From NCBI GenBank assembly GCA_944377425.1, contig CALWEX010000107.1, positions 1-34,287 of the forward strand: a stretch of 34,287 bases of DNA, written 5' to 3'. Source of the stretch: an uncultured Clostridia bacterium (lineage in GTDB: Bacteria > Bacillota > Clostridia > Lachnospirales > Anaerotignaceae). The notes under the pieces are model-generated. The model saw only the letters and a program-made list of their open reading frames with translations. It was not told where the DNA came from and did no database searches. Positions 1 through 8,624 of this stretch are shown here, in pieces. Position numbers and translations under genes: made by a program. Each line of letters opens with the position of its first letter. The first letter of the stretch is position 1.

Positions 1-616
1 TTCTTTCTTTATTAACCGGATGGTCTTTAAGTATTTCATAACTTTTTTTCATTAAAGAAAGGAGCTTTTCATTTTTTGGCAAATGCTCTGTTATTTTTTG
101 GTCTGAAATATCATGTGGTGGTGTAAGGCCAAGGCCATTAGGGCCTTTATGCCAAATCATACAGTGTCTGTAGCTTATGCCGGCATAAAACTCAATTTCA
201 TCATCTTTTAAATTTTCGTTAATTGTTTTGATTATTTCAGCCGCTTCAGCTGTTGTTATCTCTTGAGAGCTGTAGTCTACCATTGTTTTATTCTCATACG
301 GCTCATCATCTGAAAGTGTAACAAGGTTGCATCTAAAAGCTATATCATCATCAGCCATATCAATGCCAATGCTCATAGCCTCAAGAGGCGACCTGCCTGT
401 ATAACAGCTTTCAGGGTCGTAACCCATAGCAGAAAGGTTTGCAACATCACTTCCCGGCTTCATATTATCCGGTACGGTTTTAACAATACCTACAGTGGAT
501 TTTTTAACAAGAGTATCCATATTTATTTTATCGGCAACCATCATAGGTGTTTTACCGTTTAACTCATTTACTGGGTAGTCTGCCATGCCGTCACACAGCA
601 TTACTATATACTTCAT
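1..616 (-). CDS. apgM: Cofactor-independent phosphoglycerate mutase, ApgM type (3' end outside window)
   Basis: Expected to interconvert 3- and 2-phosphoglycerate in glycolysis without 2,3-bisphosphoglycerate, as an alkaline-phosphatase-superfamily metalloenzyme in the cytosol. About 205 codons are visible from ATG at 616; the gene runs off the left edge, so the C-terminal metal-binding half is missing. The N-terminus carries the family's metal-binding CDGMAD (residues 8-13), then PGSDVANLSxxGYDP (54-68), where Ser56 aligns with the catalytic serine of this family, and the TGRSPLEA segment. AAAGAGG lies about 8 bases upstream of the ATG. A promoter is visible just upstream (659-687), so it is transcribed separately from the ABC cassette behind it. 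Some annotations name this family homoserine kinase or phosphonopyruvate decarboxylase-like; ApgM is the best call. Confidence 0.85.
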   Translation of the reverse strand, partial: MKYIVMLCDGMADYPVNELNGKTPMMVADKINMDTLVKKSTVGIVKTVPDNMKPGSDVANLSAMGYDPESCYTGRSPLEAMSIGIDMADDDIAFRCNLVTLSDDEPYENKTMVDYSSQEITTAEAAEIIKTINENLKDDEIEFYAGISYRHCMIWHKGPNGLGLTPPHDISDQKITEHLPKNEKLLSLMKKSYEILKDHPVNKER

Positions 617-658
617 TTTTATACCTCTTTTCAGTAAAATTAATAATAATATAGACCC

Positions 659-687
659 ATTATATTACAGAATATTTATAAATACAA
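659..687 (-). promoter_or_regulatory. Sigma-A type promoter for the apgM-like gene
   Basis: On the minus strand, TTGTAT (687-682) and a perfect TATAAT (664-659) are separated by 17 bases. The start codon lies about 43 bases past the -10 box. The -35 box overlaps the T-tract end of the preceding terminator. Confidence 0.6.
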
Positions 688-739
688 TAAAAACCGGTGC
701 TTTTCCATATACATAAAGTAACAGAAAATCACCGGCTTT
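685..739 (-). terminator. Rho-independent terminator of the CARDB/FtsX ABC cassette
   Basis: On the minus strand AAAGCCGGTG (739-730) pairs with CACCGGTTTT (699-690, one G-T wobble), and an inner TTTTC/GAAAA pairing extends the stem. A T-run follows. It sits about 30 bases after the stop of the permease gene. Confidence 0.65.
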
Positions 740-770
740 AAATGCTTTAAAACTCAAATAAAAACATACT

Positions 771-2063
771 TTATTCTGTTTTTATAGCGGCTAAAGCGCT
801 GAGTTTTGTAGCCCTTACAGCAGGGAAAAATCCAGCCGCTACACCTACAAATGTGGCAAATATTATTCCTAATAGGCCAAGCCAAACAGGAATAACCGAA
901 AGTGTCTGCTGTCCCATACTTACACCTACAACATTAACTATTTTAGAAACACCATAACTTATGGCAACACCTACTAATCCGCCCATAAAGCCTATAAAAG
1001 CGGCTTCAGTAAGGAATAACCTTCGTATGTCGGCAACAGTAGCACCTATAACCTTCATAACACCTATTTCACGTGTTCTTTCGTAAATACTCATAACCAT
1101 AGTATTTGTTATACCTATAGCAGCTACAATAAGGGATATTGCACCTATTGCACCAAGAACCATTTGAAGCATTTTAGATGTTTCTTGTGTCTGTTTAAGG
1201 TAATCAACAAGGCTATATGTTTCAAAGCCCATATCTTTTAGTTCTTGCTGTATTCTTTCTACTGAATTAATATCATCTGCCTTAACCATTGCTGAGTCAT
1301 ATACGCCTTTTTTCTTTGTTGAATTTCCTGTTTCACCTTTTGCTTTTCTATATTTCTCTCTTTCAGCAACCATTTTTTCAACATCAGATAAAGGCATAAC
1401 AGTATAATAACTGTTTTGGCCGTTTTCCTTCATTTCGCCTACAACCTCTACTTTTTTAGGTTTAATAGACTTATCCATTTGTTTAGTTCCATAACTATTG
1501 TCGTATGTAATTTGGAACTTATCGTTATACGGATCAATTTCTATAGACTGCGAGCCATTCCATCTGTACTGCCAGCTGAGCTTTGGATTATAAAAGCCTG
1601 TTTTAGCATAAGCACTAAGTACAATTGCCATAGAGTCTCCCTCTTGCAATGTTCTTCCTGTGCTTACATCAAGCCCCATAGCCTCCATTGTTTCAGGCAA
1701 TATTCCCATTATAGAAGTATCGTAAACATTTCTTCCGTCTATCAATGTAAAATATTCCTGTAAAACTGGAGTAACTGCCTCTACTCCATCTATTTTTTTT
1801 AATTTCTCCAAACTTGCAGTATCAATCTGTACTTTTTCTTTACTTTTGCTATCTGATGAATAAGGCGCATTTACAGTTATTACATAAAGGCTGCCCATTT
1901 CCTCTATCTGTTCTCTATAACCAACGTTCATACCTATACCAACAGATATCATAACTACTATTGAGGCAGTACCTATTATAACACCTAATACAGTAAGAAA
2001 TGTTCGCAGCTTACGCTTCCACAAATTACGCAGAGCCATGTTTATTAAATCAAAGCTGCTCAT
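771..2063 (-). CDS. ABC transporter permease, MacB/FtsX-like
   Basis: Permease of a MacB-type ABC exporter or mechanotransmission complex in the cytoplasmic membrane, about 430 residues. The N-terminal helix (LRTFLTVLGVIIGTA) is followed by a long extracytoplasmic MacB-PCD-like domain (roughly residues 45-290), then three C-terminal helices. The FtsX-typical segment TREIGVMKVIGAT follows the second helix. This one-plus-three arrangement is standard for the family. I place the start at ATG 2063: an in-frame ATG at 2069 abuts the AAGGA purine run and one at 2093 lacks a good site, whereas 2063 has AAAGGA five bases upstream. The gene overlaps the end of the upstream gene by 14 bases, so the two are translationally coupled. 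It is the last gene of the three-gene cassette. Substrate unknown. Confidence 0.85.
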   Translation of the reverse strand: MSSFDLINMALRNLWKRKLRTFLTVLGVIIGTASIVVMISVGIGMNVGYREQIEEMGSLYVITVNAPYSSDSKSKEKVQIDTASLEKLKKIDGVEAVTPVLQEYFTLIDGRNVYDTSIMGILPETMEAMGLDVSTGRTLQEGDSMAIVLSAYAKTGFYNPKLSWQYRWNGSQSIEIDPYNDKFQITYDNSYGTKQMDKSIKPKKVEVVGEMKENGQNSYYTVMPLSDVEKMVAEREKYRKAKGETGNSTKKKGVYDSAMVKADDINSVERIQQELKDMGFETYSLVDYLKQTQETSKMLQMVLGAIGAISLIVAAIGITNTMVMSIYERTREIGVMKVIGATVADIRRLFLTEAAFIGFMGGLVGVAISYGVSKIVNVVGVSMGQQTLSVIPVWLGLLGIIFATFVGVAAGFFPAVRATKLSALAAIKTE

Positions 2064-4200
2064 TTTCATCCTTTCCTTCCATATCATCGTCATCTAAATC
2101 ATCAGCTATAAGTCTTGCGTCTTTTCTTTTCTTAATTACTTTTAAAACTACAACAAGTATAATTATACCTACAACGGCTCCTACGCCTATACCTATTTTA
2201 GCTTTAAGGCTAAGACCCTGATTCATATCCATATCATCAGGCATCATTTCGCCGCCCATGGTATCATCCATAACTGGCTCTACACCGTTTATTGTGTACT
2301 CTTTAACCTGCTGTATCTGCTCACCGCTTGGGTCATCGTAAGATATAGTCAGCTTAAAGTTGTTTAAGCCCATGTTGTTAACTGAAAAACTGCCTTCGTA
2401 GTAATTGCTGTCGCCAGGTGAGCAGTTGCCTATATATGTACTCTTGTTCTGTGTAGTTATATCACCCTCAAGGCTTACTTTAAGATTGCTTATATCAACC
2501 TTTCCTGTATTGTGAATATCAAAGTATACACTTATAGGCATACCTATTTCAGATGATTCAGGTACAAATATTTCGCTTGTATCAATCTGTGAAACCTGTT
2601 TAACATTTATTCCCAAAAGCTCTGTTGCTGTATATTCATTTCCGCTTTCGTCTTCATACTCAAAATTAACTGTAAGAGTATAAGTTTTCGGCTGAGCTGA
2701 AGGCACAGTATAAAGAGTCATAGTTTTGCTTACAGTGCCTTTTGGAGCTATTGAATCATAATAGAATGTATTACTGCTGTCTACAGGTGTAAATACATTT
2801 CCTGATTTTTCATTTTCAGATGAAGTTTCCTCAATCATAGTAAGGTACATCTTAACATTTTTAACAGCTTTTTCAACGTGAGTATTTAAAAATGTCATTG
2901 TAAGGTCGAAGTTTTCGCCTGCCATTACTATAACCGGATCGCACTTATAATCGCTTACAATTATTTTAGGCTTGCTTTCTTTTTTGTCACCATCTTCTTC
3001 TTTATCTTTTTCAGGGTTTGAAACGTTAGCTCCAGCATACTGTGTTACTGTATAGTCTTTGCCGCCCATTTTATACTCAAGTTTAAATTCTACAGTATAG
3101 TTTCTTGTTGAAGCATTGCCTGTAGGAGCAAATGTAAATGTATAATCAGCTGATTTACCAGGCTGAAGCTCTTTAAGTGAGAATGTGCTGTTGCTCTTTG
3201 GCACTATGTTTCCGCCTTCGCCATATTCGGCAGCTGAAATTCTTATATTTTCTGCAACGGCGTCACCATAATTCTTAACTGTAAATGAGAAATCAAAGTT
3301 CTGGTTTACACCAAATGTACCGCCTGGTTCTTTTACATTTTCGATTCTTAAATCAGCATTTTTACCGCTTCCGGCGCCTACAGAAACAAAGTATTTTTCC
3401 TCATATGTATGCTCTGTTCCGTTTTCGTCGTTAAATACAACTTTAACTGTTACAGGATAACTTCCGTCCTCCATAGCGCTGTTTGTTGTTAAGTTAAAGG
3501 ACAATGTTTCTTTTGTTCCTGCCCATATTTTTGAAAACTTCTTCTGGTTTGTACCATTAACACCTACTCCTGCTGGGTCAAGGTTTTCAAGGGATACAAC
3601 AGCGTTATACAAATTAAGAGGGCCTTTGTTAAAAAGCTCAAATGTCAATACTGAACTGTCACCTGCATTCAGAGTAGTTGGATTTAATTTATAGTTCTGG
3701 AAGTTGAAAACCGGTACTCCTGATGCATTTTTAATTTTAAAATAAATAGTTGATGTGCTGTCATAAGAAACACCATCGTTATTTAAAAATTGGAACTTAA
3801 TATTTATGGCATAAGTTTTTGTAGCTGCCGTTCTGTCTGCTGCTACGGTAAGATTAATTGTTCTTTCTCCGTTTGCCGAAATTGTGCCTATATTGCTTGA
3901 CTGGGCATTCAATGTTACTTTAAGAGGGTTCTCACTGGCATTTTCAACTGTTGGTATAACTACAACAGATTTTGCCACGCTTGTACTTGTGTTCCTTACT
4001 CTCAAAGCAATATTTGTTTCCTGTCCCGGCTCTATTTCGTATATATTGCCGCTTATAACATTAATAATAGGCATTCCTGCTGGTTCTTTATTCTCATCGT
4101 CATCATCTGCGGCAAAGGCTGTTAACGAAACCGAAACTGCCATAATTAAAACAGCTAAAAACGCTAAAAGTCTTTTAAAGCTAATTTTATTAACCATCAT
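2050..4200 (-). CDS. Secreted multi-domain CARDB/S-layer-like protein of an ABC cassette, membrane anchored
   Basis: A 716-residue extracytoplasmic protein with no enzyme motifs. Residues 1-31 form a signal peptide (KR-rich start, hydrophobic core, cleavage near AFA-ADDDD). The body reads as about five Ig-like/CARDB (COG1361-type) repeats, each opening with a strand pattern such as LNAGDSSVLTFELFNKG or EIGMPISVYFDIHNTG, at roughly 45-150, 165-275, 285-390, 410-530 and 540-645. A Lys/Glu linker lies near 400. One transmembrane helix follows at about 668-689, then KKRK and an acidic cytoplasmic tail (DDLDDDDME). ATG 4200 is used: GGGAGG lies seven bases upstream and the codon overlaps the upstream TGA. 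By position it is the extracytoplasmic partner of the MacB-like ATPase and permease, perhaps replacing MacA; that role is inferred. An adhesin or surface sensor is the alternative. Confidence 0.75.
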   Translation of the reverse strand: MMVNKISFKRLLAFLAVLIMAVSVSLTAFAADDDDENKEPAGMPIINVISGNIYEIEPGQETNIALRVRNTSTSVAKSVVVIPTVENASENPLKVTLNAQSSNIGTISANGERTINLTVAADRTAATKTYAINIKFQFLNNDGVSYDSTSTIYFKIKNASGVPVFNFQNYKLNPTTLNAGDSSVLTFELFNKGPLNLYNAVVSLENLDPAGVGVNGTNQKKFSKIWAGTKETLSFNLTTNSAMEDGSYPVTVKVVFNDENGTEHTYEEKYFVSVGAGSGKNADLRIENVKEPGGTFGVNQNFDFSFTVKNYGDAVAENIRISAAEYGEGGNIVPKSNSTFSLKELQPGKSADYTFTFAPTGNASTRNYTVEFKLEYKMGGKDYTVTQYAGANVSNPEKDKEEDGDKKESKPKIIVSDYKCDPVIVMAGENFDLTMTFLNTHVEKAVKNVKMYLTMIEETSSENEKSGNVFTPVDSSNTFYYDSIAPKGTVSKTMTLYTVPSAQPKTYTLTVNFEYEDESGNEYTATELLGINVKQVSQIDTSEIFVPESSEIGMPISVYFDIHNTGKVDISNLKVSLEGDITTQNKSTYIGNCSPGDSNYYEGSFSVNNMGLNNFKLTISYDDPSGEQIQQVKEYTINGVEPVMDDTMGGEMMPDDMDMNQGLSLKAKIGIGVGAVVGIIILVVVLKVIKKRKDARLIADDLDDDDMEGKDENEQL

Positions 4201-4943
4201 TTTTCTTCCTCCCTATGAGCATTTTCAAGCTCATTGCTGTGTTTTATGCTTTGATTATTGTAATCTATGCGCTCTATCTTACCGTCAGAAAGATGTACTA
4301 TTCTTTGGGCATAATCTGAAATTTCCATATCATGGGTTACAATAATAAGCGTTTGCTTATTTTTTCCGGAAAGTCCCATCATTAAATCCATCATTTGATA
4401 TGTAGTTTTAGTATCAAGGTTTCCCGTAGGTTCATCAGCAAATACAATTTCCGGATTATTAACAAAGGCTCTGGCTATAGATACTCTTTGCTGCTGACCG
4501 CCTGAAAGCTGTGATGGTTTATGATTGGCTCTTGACTCAAGTCCTACAGCCTTTAACATTTCCATAGCCCTATCTTTACGCTCTTTAACGCCTACACGCT
4601 TAAATATTAACGGCAAAGTTACATTTTCAAGAGCCGTTAAATTACCCAAAAGGTTATATGACTGAAATACAAAACCTATGTACTGCTGCCTAAATTTAGC
4701 CAGCTGCGTTTCATCCATGCGCTCTACATGCAAGCCTCGTATTATAATTTCTCCTTTTGTAGGCTTTTCAAGACCGGAAATTAAATTAAGCAGTGTTGAT
4801 TTGCCTGAACCGGATTTACCCAAAAGACATGTTACCGTGCCGCGCTCAAAATTAAGCGTAACATTGTTTACTGCTGCTATTTTTTCATCGCCCATACGGT
4901 ATATCTTCTTTAGGTTTCTGAGCTTTATAATATCCTCAGACAA
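4197..4943 (-). CDS. ABC transporter ATP-binding protein, LolD/MacB type
   Basis: Cytoplasmic ATPase (248 residues) that would energise the FtsX-like permease encoded two genes downstream. All motifs are present: Walker A GKSGSGKST (42-50), Q-loop in FVFQS (91-95), signature LSGGQ (146-150), Walker B with catalytic Glu in FADEP (168-172), D-loop GNLD, and switch His204 in VTHD. The spacing and the NLLGNLTALENV segment are typical of the MacB/LolD/FtsE subfamily. The start is TTG at 4943, with GGAGG nine bases upstream; no nearby ATG fits. The stop codon overlaps the ATG of the secreted CARDB-like gene, so this is the first gene of a tightly coupled operon. The final 25 residues, rich in Asn, His and Glu, extend beyond the usual domain. 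Confidence 0.9.
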   Translation of the reverse strand: MSEDIIKLRNLKKIYRMGDEKIAAVNNVTLNFERGTVTCLLGKSGSGKSTLLNLISGLEKPTKGEIIIRGLHVERMDETQLAKFRQQYIGFVFQSYNLLGNLTALENVTLPLIFKRVGVKERKDRAMEMLKAVGLESRANHKPSQLSGGQQQRVSIARAFVNNPEIVFADEPTGNLDTKTTYQMMDLMMGLSGKNKQTLIIVTHDMEISDYAQRIVHLSDGKIERIDYNNQSIKHSNELENAHREEEK

Positions 4944-5272
4944 TATTTATCGCCTCCAGTCTTAATCTGTTCTTAATACTAATTTACCATATAAAACTGC
5001 ATAAATCCATTAAAAAATTCTTAAGGTTTATGTTCATTTTTTAATAACTAATAAATATTTCTTAACTAACAGTTAATAATTTACACAAAACCATCACTTT
5101 TAACCAACTATATTAGCTTATATATAGTCAAATTGTTAATATTGTAATACGCATTAATTTAGTTTAGTCATTTTAAACACAAATTGCCCATTAATGAAAT
5201 AAATAAACAAACTATTGTATAAACCGATAAATTTTGGTATTTTAATATAAAAAGCAATGAGGAGATGTATTT
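4944..5272. promoter_or_regulatory. 329-bp divergent intergenic region with dyad and TTAAGAA repeats
   Basis: No gene is seen. The region separates the minus-strand ABC cassette from the plus-strand ybaK-like gene. It contains a perfect 15-base dyad (6-base arms TTAACT/AGTTAA, 5062-5076). TTAAGAA occurs three times on the minus strand (5065-5059, 5024-5018, 4976-4970). No convincing -35/-10 pair was found for either gene, which would fit an activator-dependent promoter for the ABC cassette but is not proof. The region is very AT-rich, so chance matches are likely. Confidence 0.35.
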
Positions 5273-5752
5273 ATGTCCATAGAAAAAGCCCGTGAATATT
5301 TATCACAGTTTGGCCGCGATAAAGACATAATGGAATTTGACGTTTCAAGCGCCACTGTTGACTTAGCAGCCATAGCCCTTAATGTAATTCCGGCAAGAAT
5401 AACAAAGACCCTTGCCTTTAAAAAAGACGATTCCTGCATACTTATAGGCATGGCAGGCGACGCTAAAATTGACAACAAAAAATTTAAGGCTGAGTTTGGC
5501 ATGAAAGCTAAGATGCTTACAGCTGAAGAAACACTTGCCCTTACTGGCCATGCCGTAGGAGGAGTATGTTCTTTTGGTGTTCCAGAAAATATTGAATCAT
5601 TTGTTGATATTTCACTTAAAAGATTTGACACTGTTTTTCCAGCCTGCGGAAGCTCAAATTCTGCTATAGAGCTTACATGTGATGAGCTTTATACTCTTAC
5701 AAAAGCAAAAAAATGGGTTGATGTGTGTAAAGACTGGAATACTGAGGAATAA
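5273..5752 (+). CDS. YbaK/EbsC-family aminoacyl-tRNA deacylase
   Basis: A 159-residue single-domain protein of the YbaK/ProXp family, which hydrolyses mischarged tRNAs such as Cys-tRNA(Pro) in trans. The conserved lysine is in ARITKTLAF (Lys45). The family GHAVGGVCSFG motif is at 92-102. Length and domain order are standard for a free-standing editing protein. ATG 5273 is preceded by GAGGAG eight bases upstream. It is monocistronic: a divergent gene lies upstream and a bidirectional terminator (5891-5926) downstream. Substrate specificity among the YbaK, ProXp-ala and EbsC subgroups cannot be decided by eye. Confidence 0.85.
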   Translation: MSIEKAREYLSQFGRDKDIMEFDVSSATVDLAAIALNVIPARITKTLAFKKDDSCILIGMAGDAKIDNKKFKAEFGMKAKMLTAEETLALTGHAVGGVCSFGVPENIESFVDISLKRFDTVFPACGSSNSAIELTCDELYTLTKAKKWVDVCKDWNTEE

Positions 5753-5890
5753 ATAAACAATCAAATTTTTACCGCAGTATTACAATACACTGGGTTATTT
5801 AATTAAGATTTTAGTTTTTAAAATAAGTTATAAGTTTAAATATTTTATTAAAATATTAAAAGCATTTTATTTTGCATTATTATATACAGC

Positions 5891-5926
5891 AAAAAAACGC
5901 CTGACACTAAATGTCAGGCGTTTTTT
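5891..5926. terminator. Bidirectional rho-independent terminator
   Basis: A perfect 9-bp stem CGCCTGACA/TGTCAGGCG (5898-5906 with 5912-5920) has a 5-base loop and is flanked by seven A and six T residues. It serves the plus-strand ybaK-like gene and the minus-strand ECF sigma/anti-sigma/SIMPL operon. Confidence 0.9.
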
Positions 5927-5993
5927 AACCGGGTGATTTATTTACGTTAATTAATTTACTTTAATACTAAAAATTTTACTTTAATTTATTACT

Positions 5994-6716
5994 TTAACTG
6001 AATTTATATACAGCATTTACATTTGCTGTAATTTCTATGTCGTCGTAAGTAATTTCTGTCGGCATAGAAGCTGAAGAATCTTCGGCATAATCTGCTACAG
6101 CCTTTTCATTAAAAGCACTGTTTGTTGTGCTGTATGAAAAACGGCTTGACTGTTCTTCTACACTATAAACATTTATTGTATTAGCACCTATTGACTCTTT
6201 AATAGTTTCGGCGCTGTCCTGAGCATTTAACAAAGCCTGTTTTAAAGCCAAGTCATAATACTCCTGTGGGTTTTCAACACTAAAACTTATACCATTAACC
6301 TCTGTTGCACCGGATGAAACAGCAATGTCTACATATTTTCCGGCATTGTCTTTATCATTGGTTTTTACGGTAAAGCTGTTTTCAACCCTATAACCTGTTA
6401 CTTCGTTGTTATTTTCATAATCCCTTTCTGTATACACATAATACCATGTGCTTTTTATATCATCCTCCTTTATACCGGATGCTTTAAGGTTTTCACATAC
6501 CTTATTATAAATCCGGTTATTTTCTTCCTGAGCTTTTGCCGCATCGGAATTGCTTGTTACAACGCTTAAAGAAATCTGCGCTGTATCTGGTTCAACACTT
6601 ACAACTCCGCGGCCGCTTACGGCTATTGTTTTTTCTGGCAAGTCATACGCAAATGCAGGTATAGCTGACATAAGTGACATTGACGCAATTACAGCACCAC
6701 AAATAAGTTTTTTCAT
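5994..6716 (-). CDS. Secreted SIMPL-domain (DUF541) protein
   Basis: A 240-residue exported protein of the SIMPL/DUF541 family (YggE, BP26-like), which forms oligomeric extracytoplasmic assemblies and is linked to stress tolerance; the molecular function is unsettled. A signal peptide (MKKLICG then a hydrophobic stretch, cleavage near PAFA-YDLPEK) precedes one SIMPL domain. The domain opens with the typical TIAVSGRGVVSVEPDTAQISLSV-like strand and ends with ITANVNAVYKF. I chose ATG 6716 because AAAGGAAG is seven bases away; the in-frame ATG at 6722 is too close to it. The gene begins 34 bases after the anti-sigma/DUF4349 gene, without an intervening terminator, so it is probably the third gene of the ECF sigma operon. 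It has no membrane anchor. Confidence 0.85.
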   Translation of the reverse strand: MKKLICGAVIASMSLMSAIPAFAYDLPEKTIAVSGRGVVSVEPDTAQISLSVVTSNSDAAKAQEENNRIYNKVCENLKASGIKEDDIKSTWYYVYTERDYENNNEVTGYRVENSFTVKTNDKDNAGKYVDIAVSSGATEVNGISFSVENPQEYYDLALKQALLNAQDSAETIKESIGANTINVYSVEEQSSRFSYSTTNSAFNEKAVADYAEDSSASMPTEITYDDIEITANVNAVYKFS

Positions 6717-6750
6717 AGCCATACTTCCTTTCTAAAACTTTACTGTACTC

Positions 6751-7983
6751 TTATTTTTTATTTTTCTTTGTTTTTATAAACACAACAGTCGCTACGGCAA
6801 CTACCAAAACAACTGCTAAAGGTGCCCAAAGTTTAATTACTAAAAGCACAATGCCTTCAAAACCAGAAAAAAGCGTTCTTGCCGAGTTTTTAAAATTATA
6901 AGCGGCTTTATCTACAAAATCCGTTTTAGCCGGAATTATGCTTTCGTCGTTTTTTTCTGTAATGCTTATATTAATGCTGGAGTAATCAACAACATCATCA
7001 TATGAATTAAGCTGAGCCTGATAGGACTCTATATCGCTTATAACCTCTGTAAGACGGCTTTCTATTGATATTATATCACCTATGTTTTCTGCGCTGTCTA
7101 AAAGTTCTGTAAGACGTTCTTTTTCCTGTTCTTTTACTTCAAGACGGCTTTGAGCATCAACATAATTGTTTGTAATATCATTAACTGTTACGCTTTGATT
7201 TGTTACAGTACCTAAAGTTTCTATATAGCTCATAGTATCCGAAAACTTAGTGCTTTCGATACGCACAGTTATATTTCCGCTTTTGCCTTTATAAGCATTT
7301 GTCTGGCTGTCATAATCTGCGTACTGGTCACTTCGCTCCACATATCCGTTGTTTTGCTCCATATATGTTTTAACAAGCTGAGATGTTTCATCAAAACTAT
7401 TTACATTTATTGAGATATATCCTGTTTTTATTATTTTTCTTGTAATATTTTGTTCTGCTGTGCTTAACATTGTATCGTTGTAACTGTTAGCGGTAGACTC
7501 ACCTGTTCCTCCAGCTTCAGCACCCTCATAAACATCTGCTGAGGCACCATCGGCAAAAAGCTTAGGCGAAGCCCCATTTGCGCTTCTTAACATATCATTA
7601 CTCATACTTTCATTAGCACTTGCTGCATCGGCACTTTCTGTGTAACTTTCGTTTGAGGCCATGTAATACAGATTCTTCATATATGCCCCTGTCATAAATA
7701 CCAGTACGGCGCAGGCAGCTATAGCTGAATATTTAACGATTCTGCTTCTGTTTCTCTTTTTGCCGCTTTTTATAAGCTTTTCTGTAAGCTCATTATGGAA
7801 ATCATCAGGCAGCGGCAGATACTCAGCATTGTTAAGCTCACTTGTAATGCGTTTAATTTCGTTATACGCATTTCGGCAGCTTTCGCATGTTTCAATATGT
7901 TTAAGGAACTCTTTTTCATCATAGGCGTCAACACATTCATCAACGTACATATCAATGATGTTTAAAGCTTCATCACATTTCAT
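6751..7983 (-). CDS. Putative anti-sigma factor with N-terminal zinc finger fused to a DUF4349 domain
   Basis: A 410-residue membrane protein. The N-terminus resembles a zinc-binding anti-sigma (ZAS/zf-HC2) domain with Cys3, His29, Cys33 and Cys36 (HxxxCxxC). A transmembrane helix lies at about 82-102. The extracytoplasmic part has a Ser/Ala-rich linker, then a DUF4349 domain (roughly 185-400) with a central coiled coil (about 265-330), and ends in a second transmembrane helix (about 375-402) and a Lys-rich tail. It follows the ECF sigma gene with a 4-base ATGA overlap and a strong GGGAGGGG site, the usual sigma/anti-sigma layout. The likely role is to bind the sigma factor inside the cell and sense an envelope signal outside; the sigma-binding role is inferred from zinc finger and context. 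DUF4349 function is unknown. Confidence 0.8.
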   Translation of the reverse strand: MKCDEALNIIDMYVDECVDAYDEKEFLKHIETCESCRNAYNEIKRITSELNNAEYLPLPDDFHNELTEKLIKSGKKRNRSRIVKYSAIAACAVLVFMTGAYMKNLYYMASNESYTESADAASANESMSNDMLRSANGASPKLFADGASADVYEGAEAGGTGESTANSYNDTMLSTAEQNITRKIIKTGYISINVNSFDETSQLVKTYMEQNNGYVERSDQYADYDSQTNAYKGKSGNITVRIESTKFSDTMSYIETLGTVTNQSVTVNDITNNYVDAQSRLEVKEQEKERLTELLDSAENIGDIISIESRLTEVISDIESYQAQLNSYDDVVDYSSINISITEKNDESIIPAKTDFVDKAAYNFKNSARTLFSGFEGIVLLVIKLWAPLAVVLVVAVATVVFIKTKKNKK

Positions 7984-8567
7984 GCTCTGCCCCTCCCTTC
8001 TGTTTCTGGTTTCAAGTTAAATTTTTCTATCATCTGCCTAAGCTTGCCCCGTCCTCTTGAAAGCCGTGACTTAACAGTGCCTAAAGGCAATCCTGTTATA
8101 TCGCTTATTTCTTTATAGTCCATGCCTTCCATATCTCTAAGAACTATTACTGTTTTAAATTCATCATCAAGCATGTTAACGGCACTTATTATATTCTTGA
8201 CTCCTTCTTTTGAAATTACTTTTTCCTCAATACCGGAGTCACCTTTTTGATTTTTTTCATCAACTATATAGTCCTCAAAACTTATACTGTTTTCCTTTTT
8301 ACGCTTACGTATGTAGTCTATAGCAGTATTTACGGCTATTCTATAAAGCCATGTGGAAAAAGCCGAGCTTTCATCGTAGCTTTCAAAATTTTTAAAAGCC
8401 TTAATAAAAGCCTCTTGTGACACATCCCTTGCGTCCTCGGCATTTCCTGTTATTCTGTATACAACATTAAAAACAAATCTTTCGTGATTTTCTATCAGCA
8501 TGCTGAAGGCGCGTCCATCGCCCCTTCGGGCTTTTTTAATCAGGCCTGAATTGACAGAGCTAATCAT
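7980..8567 (-). CDS. ECF-type RNA polymerase sigma factor (SigW/RpoE-like)
   Basis: A 195-residue sigma-70 family member of the extracytoplasmic-function group. Region 2 spans about 14-88 (HERFVFNVVYRITGN, then DVSQEAFIKAF and the FSTWLYRIAVN segment). A charged linker follows. Region 4 spans about 125-185 (LDDEFKTVIVLRDMEGMDY, helix-turn-helix ending GTVKSRLSRGR). Regions 1 and 3 are absent, as in ECF factors. ATG 8567 has AAGGGGAGG seven bases upstream. It overlaps the anti-sigma gene by four bases. A sigma-W-like promoter is visible about 60 bases upstream (8625-8653), so the operon is probably autoregulated. It is expected to control an envelope-stress regulon. Confidence 0.92.
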   Translation of the reverse strand: MISSVNSGLIKKARRGDGRAFSMLIENHERFVFNVVYRITGNAEDARDVSQEAFIKAFKNFESYDESSAFSTWLYRIAVNTAIDYIRKRKKENSISFEDYIVDEKNQKGDSGIEEKVISKEGVKNIISAVNMLDDEFKTVIVLRDMEGMDYKEISDITGLPLGTVKSRLSRGRGKLRQMIEKFNLKPETEGRGRA

Positions 8568-8624
8568 TTTTTTCCTCCCCTTAAAAGATAAGTAAAAAAC
8601 CGGTTTAATTACTAATCTGATTAA

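Noticed and set aside
5242..5631. 129-codon minus-strand open frame opposite the ybaK-like gene
   Set aside because: It is antisense to a well-recognised gene, has no ribosome site or domain, and its length reflects codon bias of the real frame.
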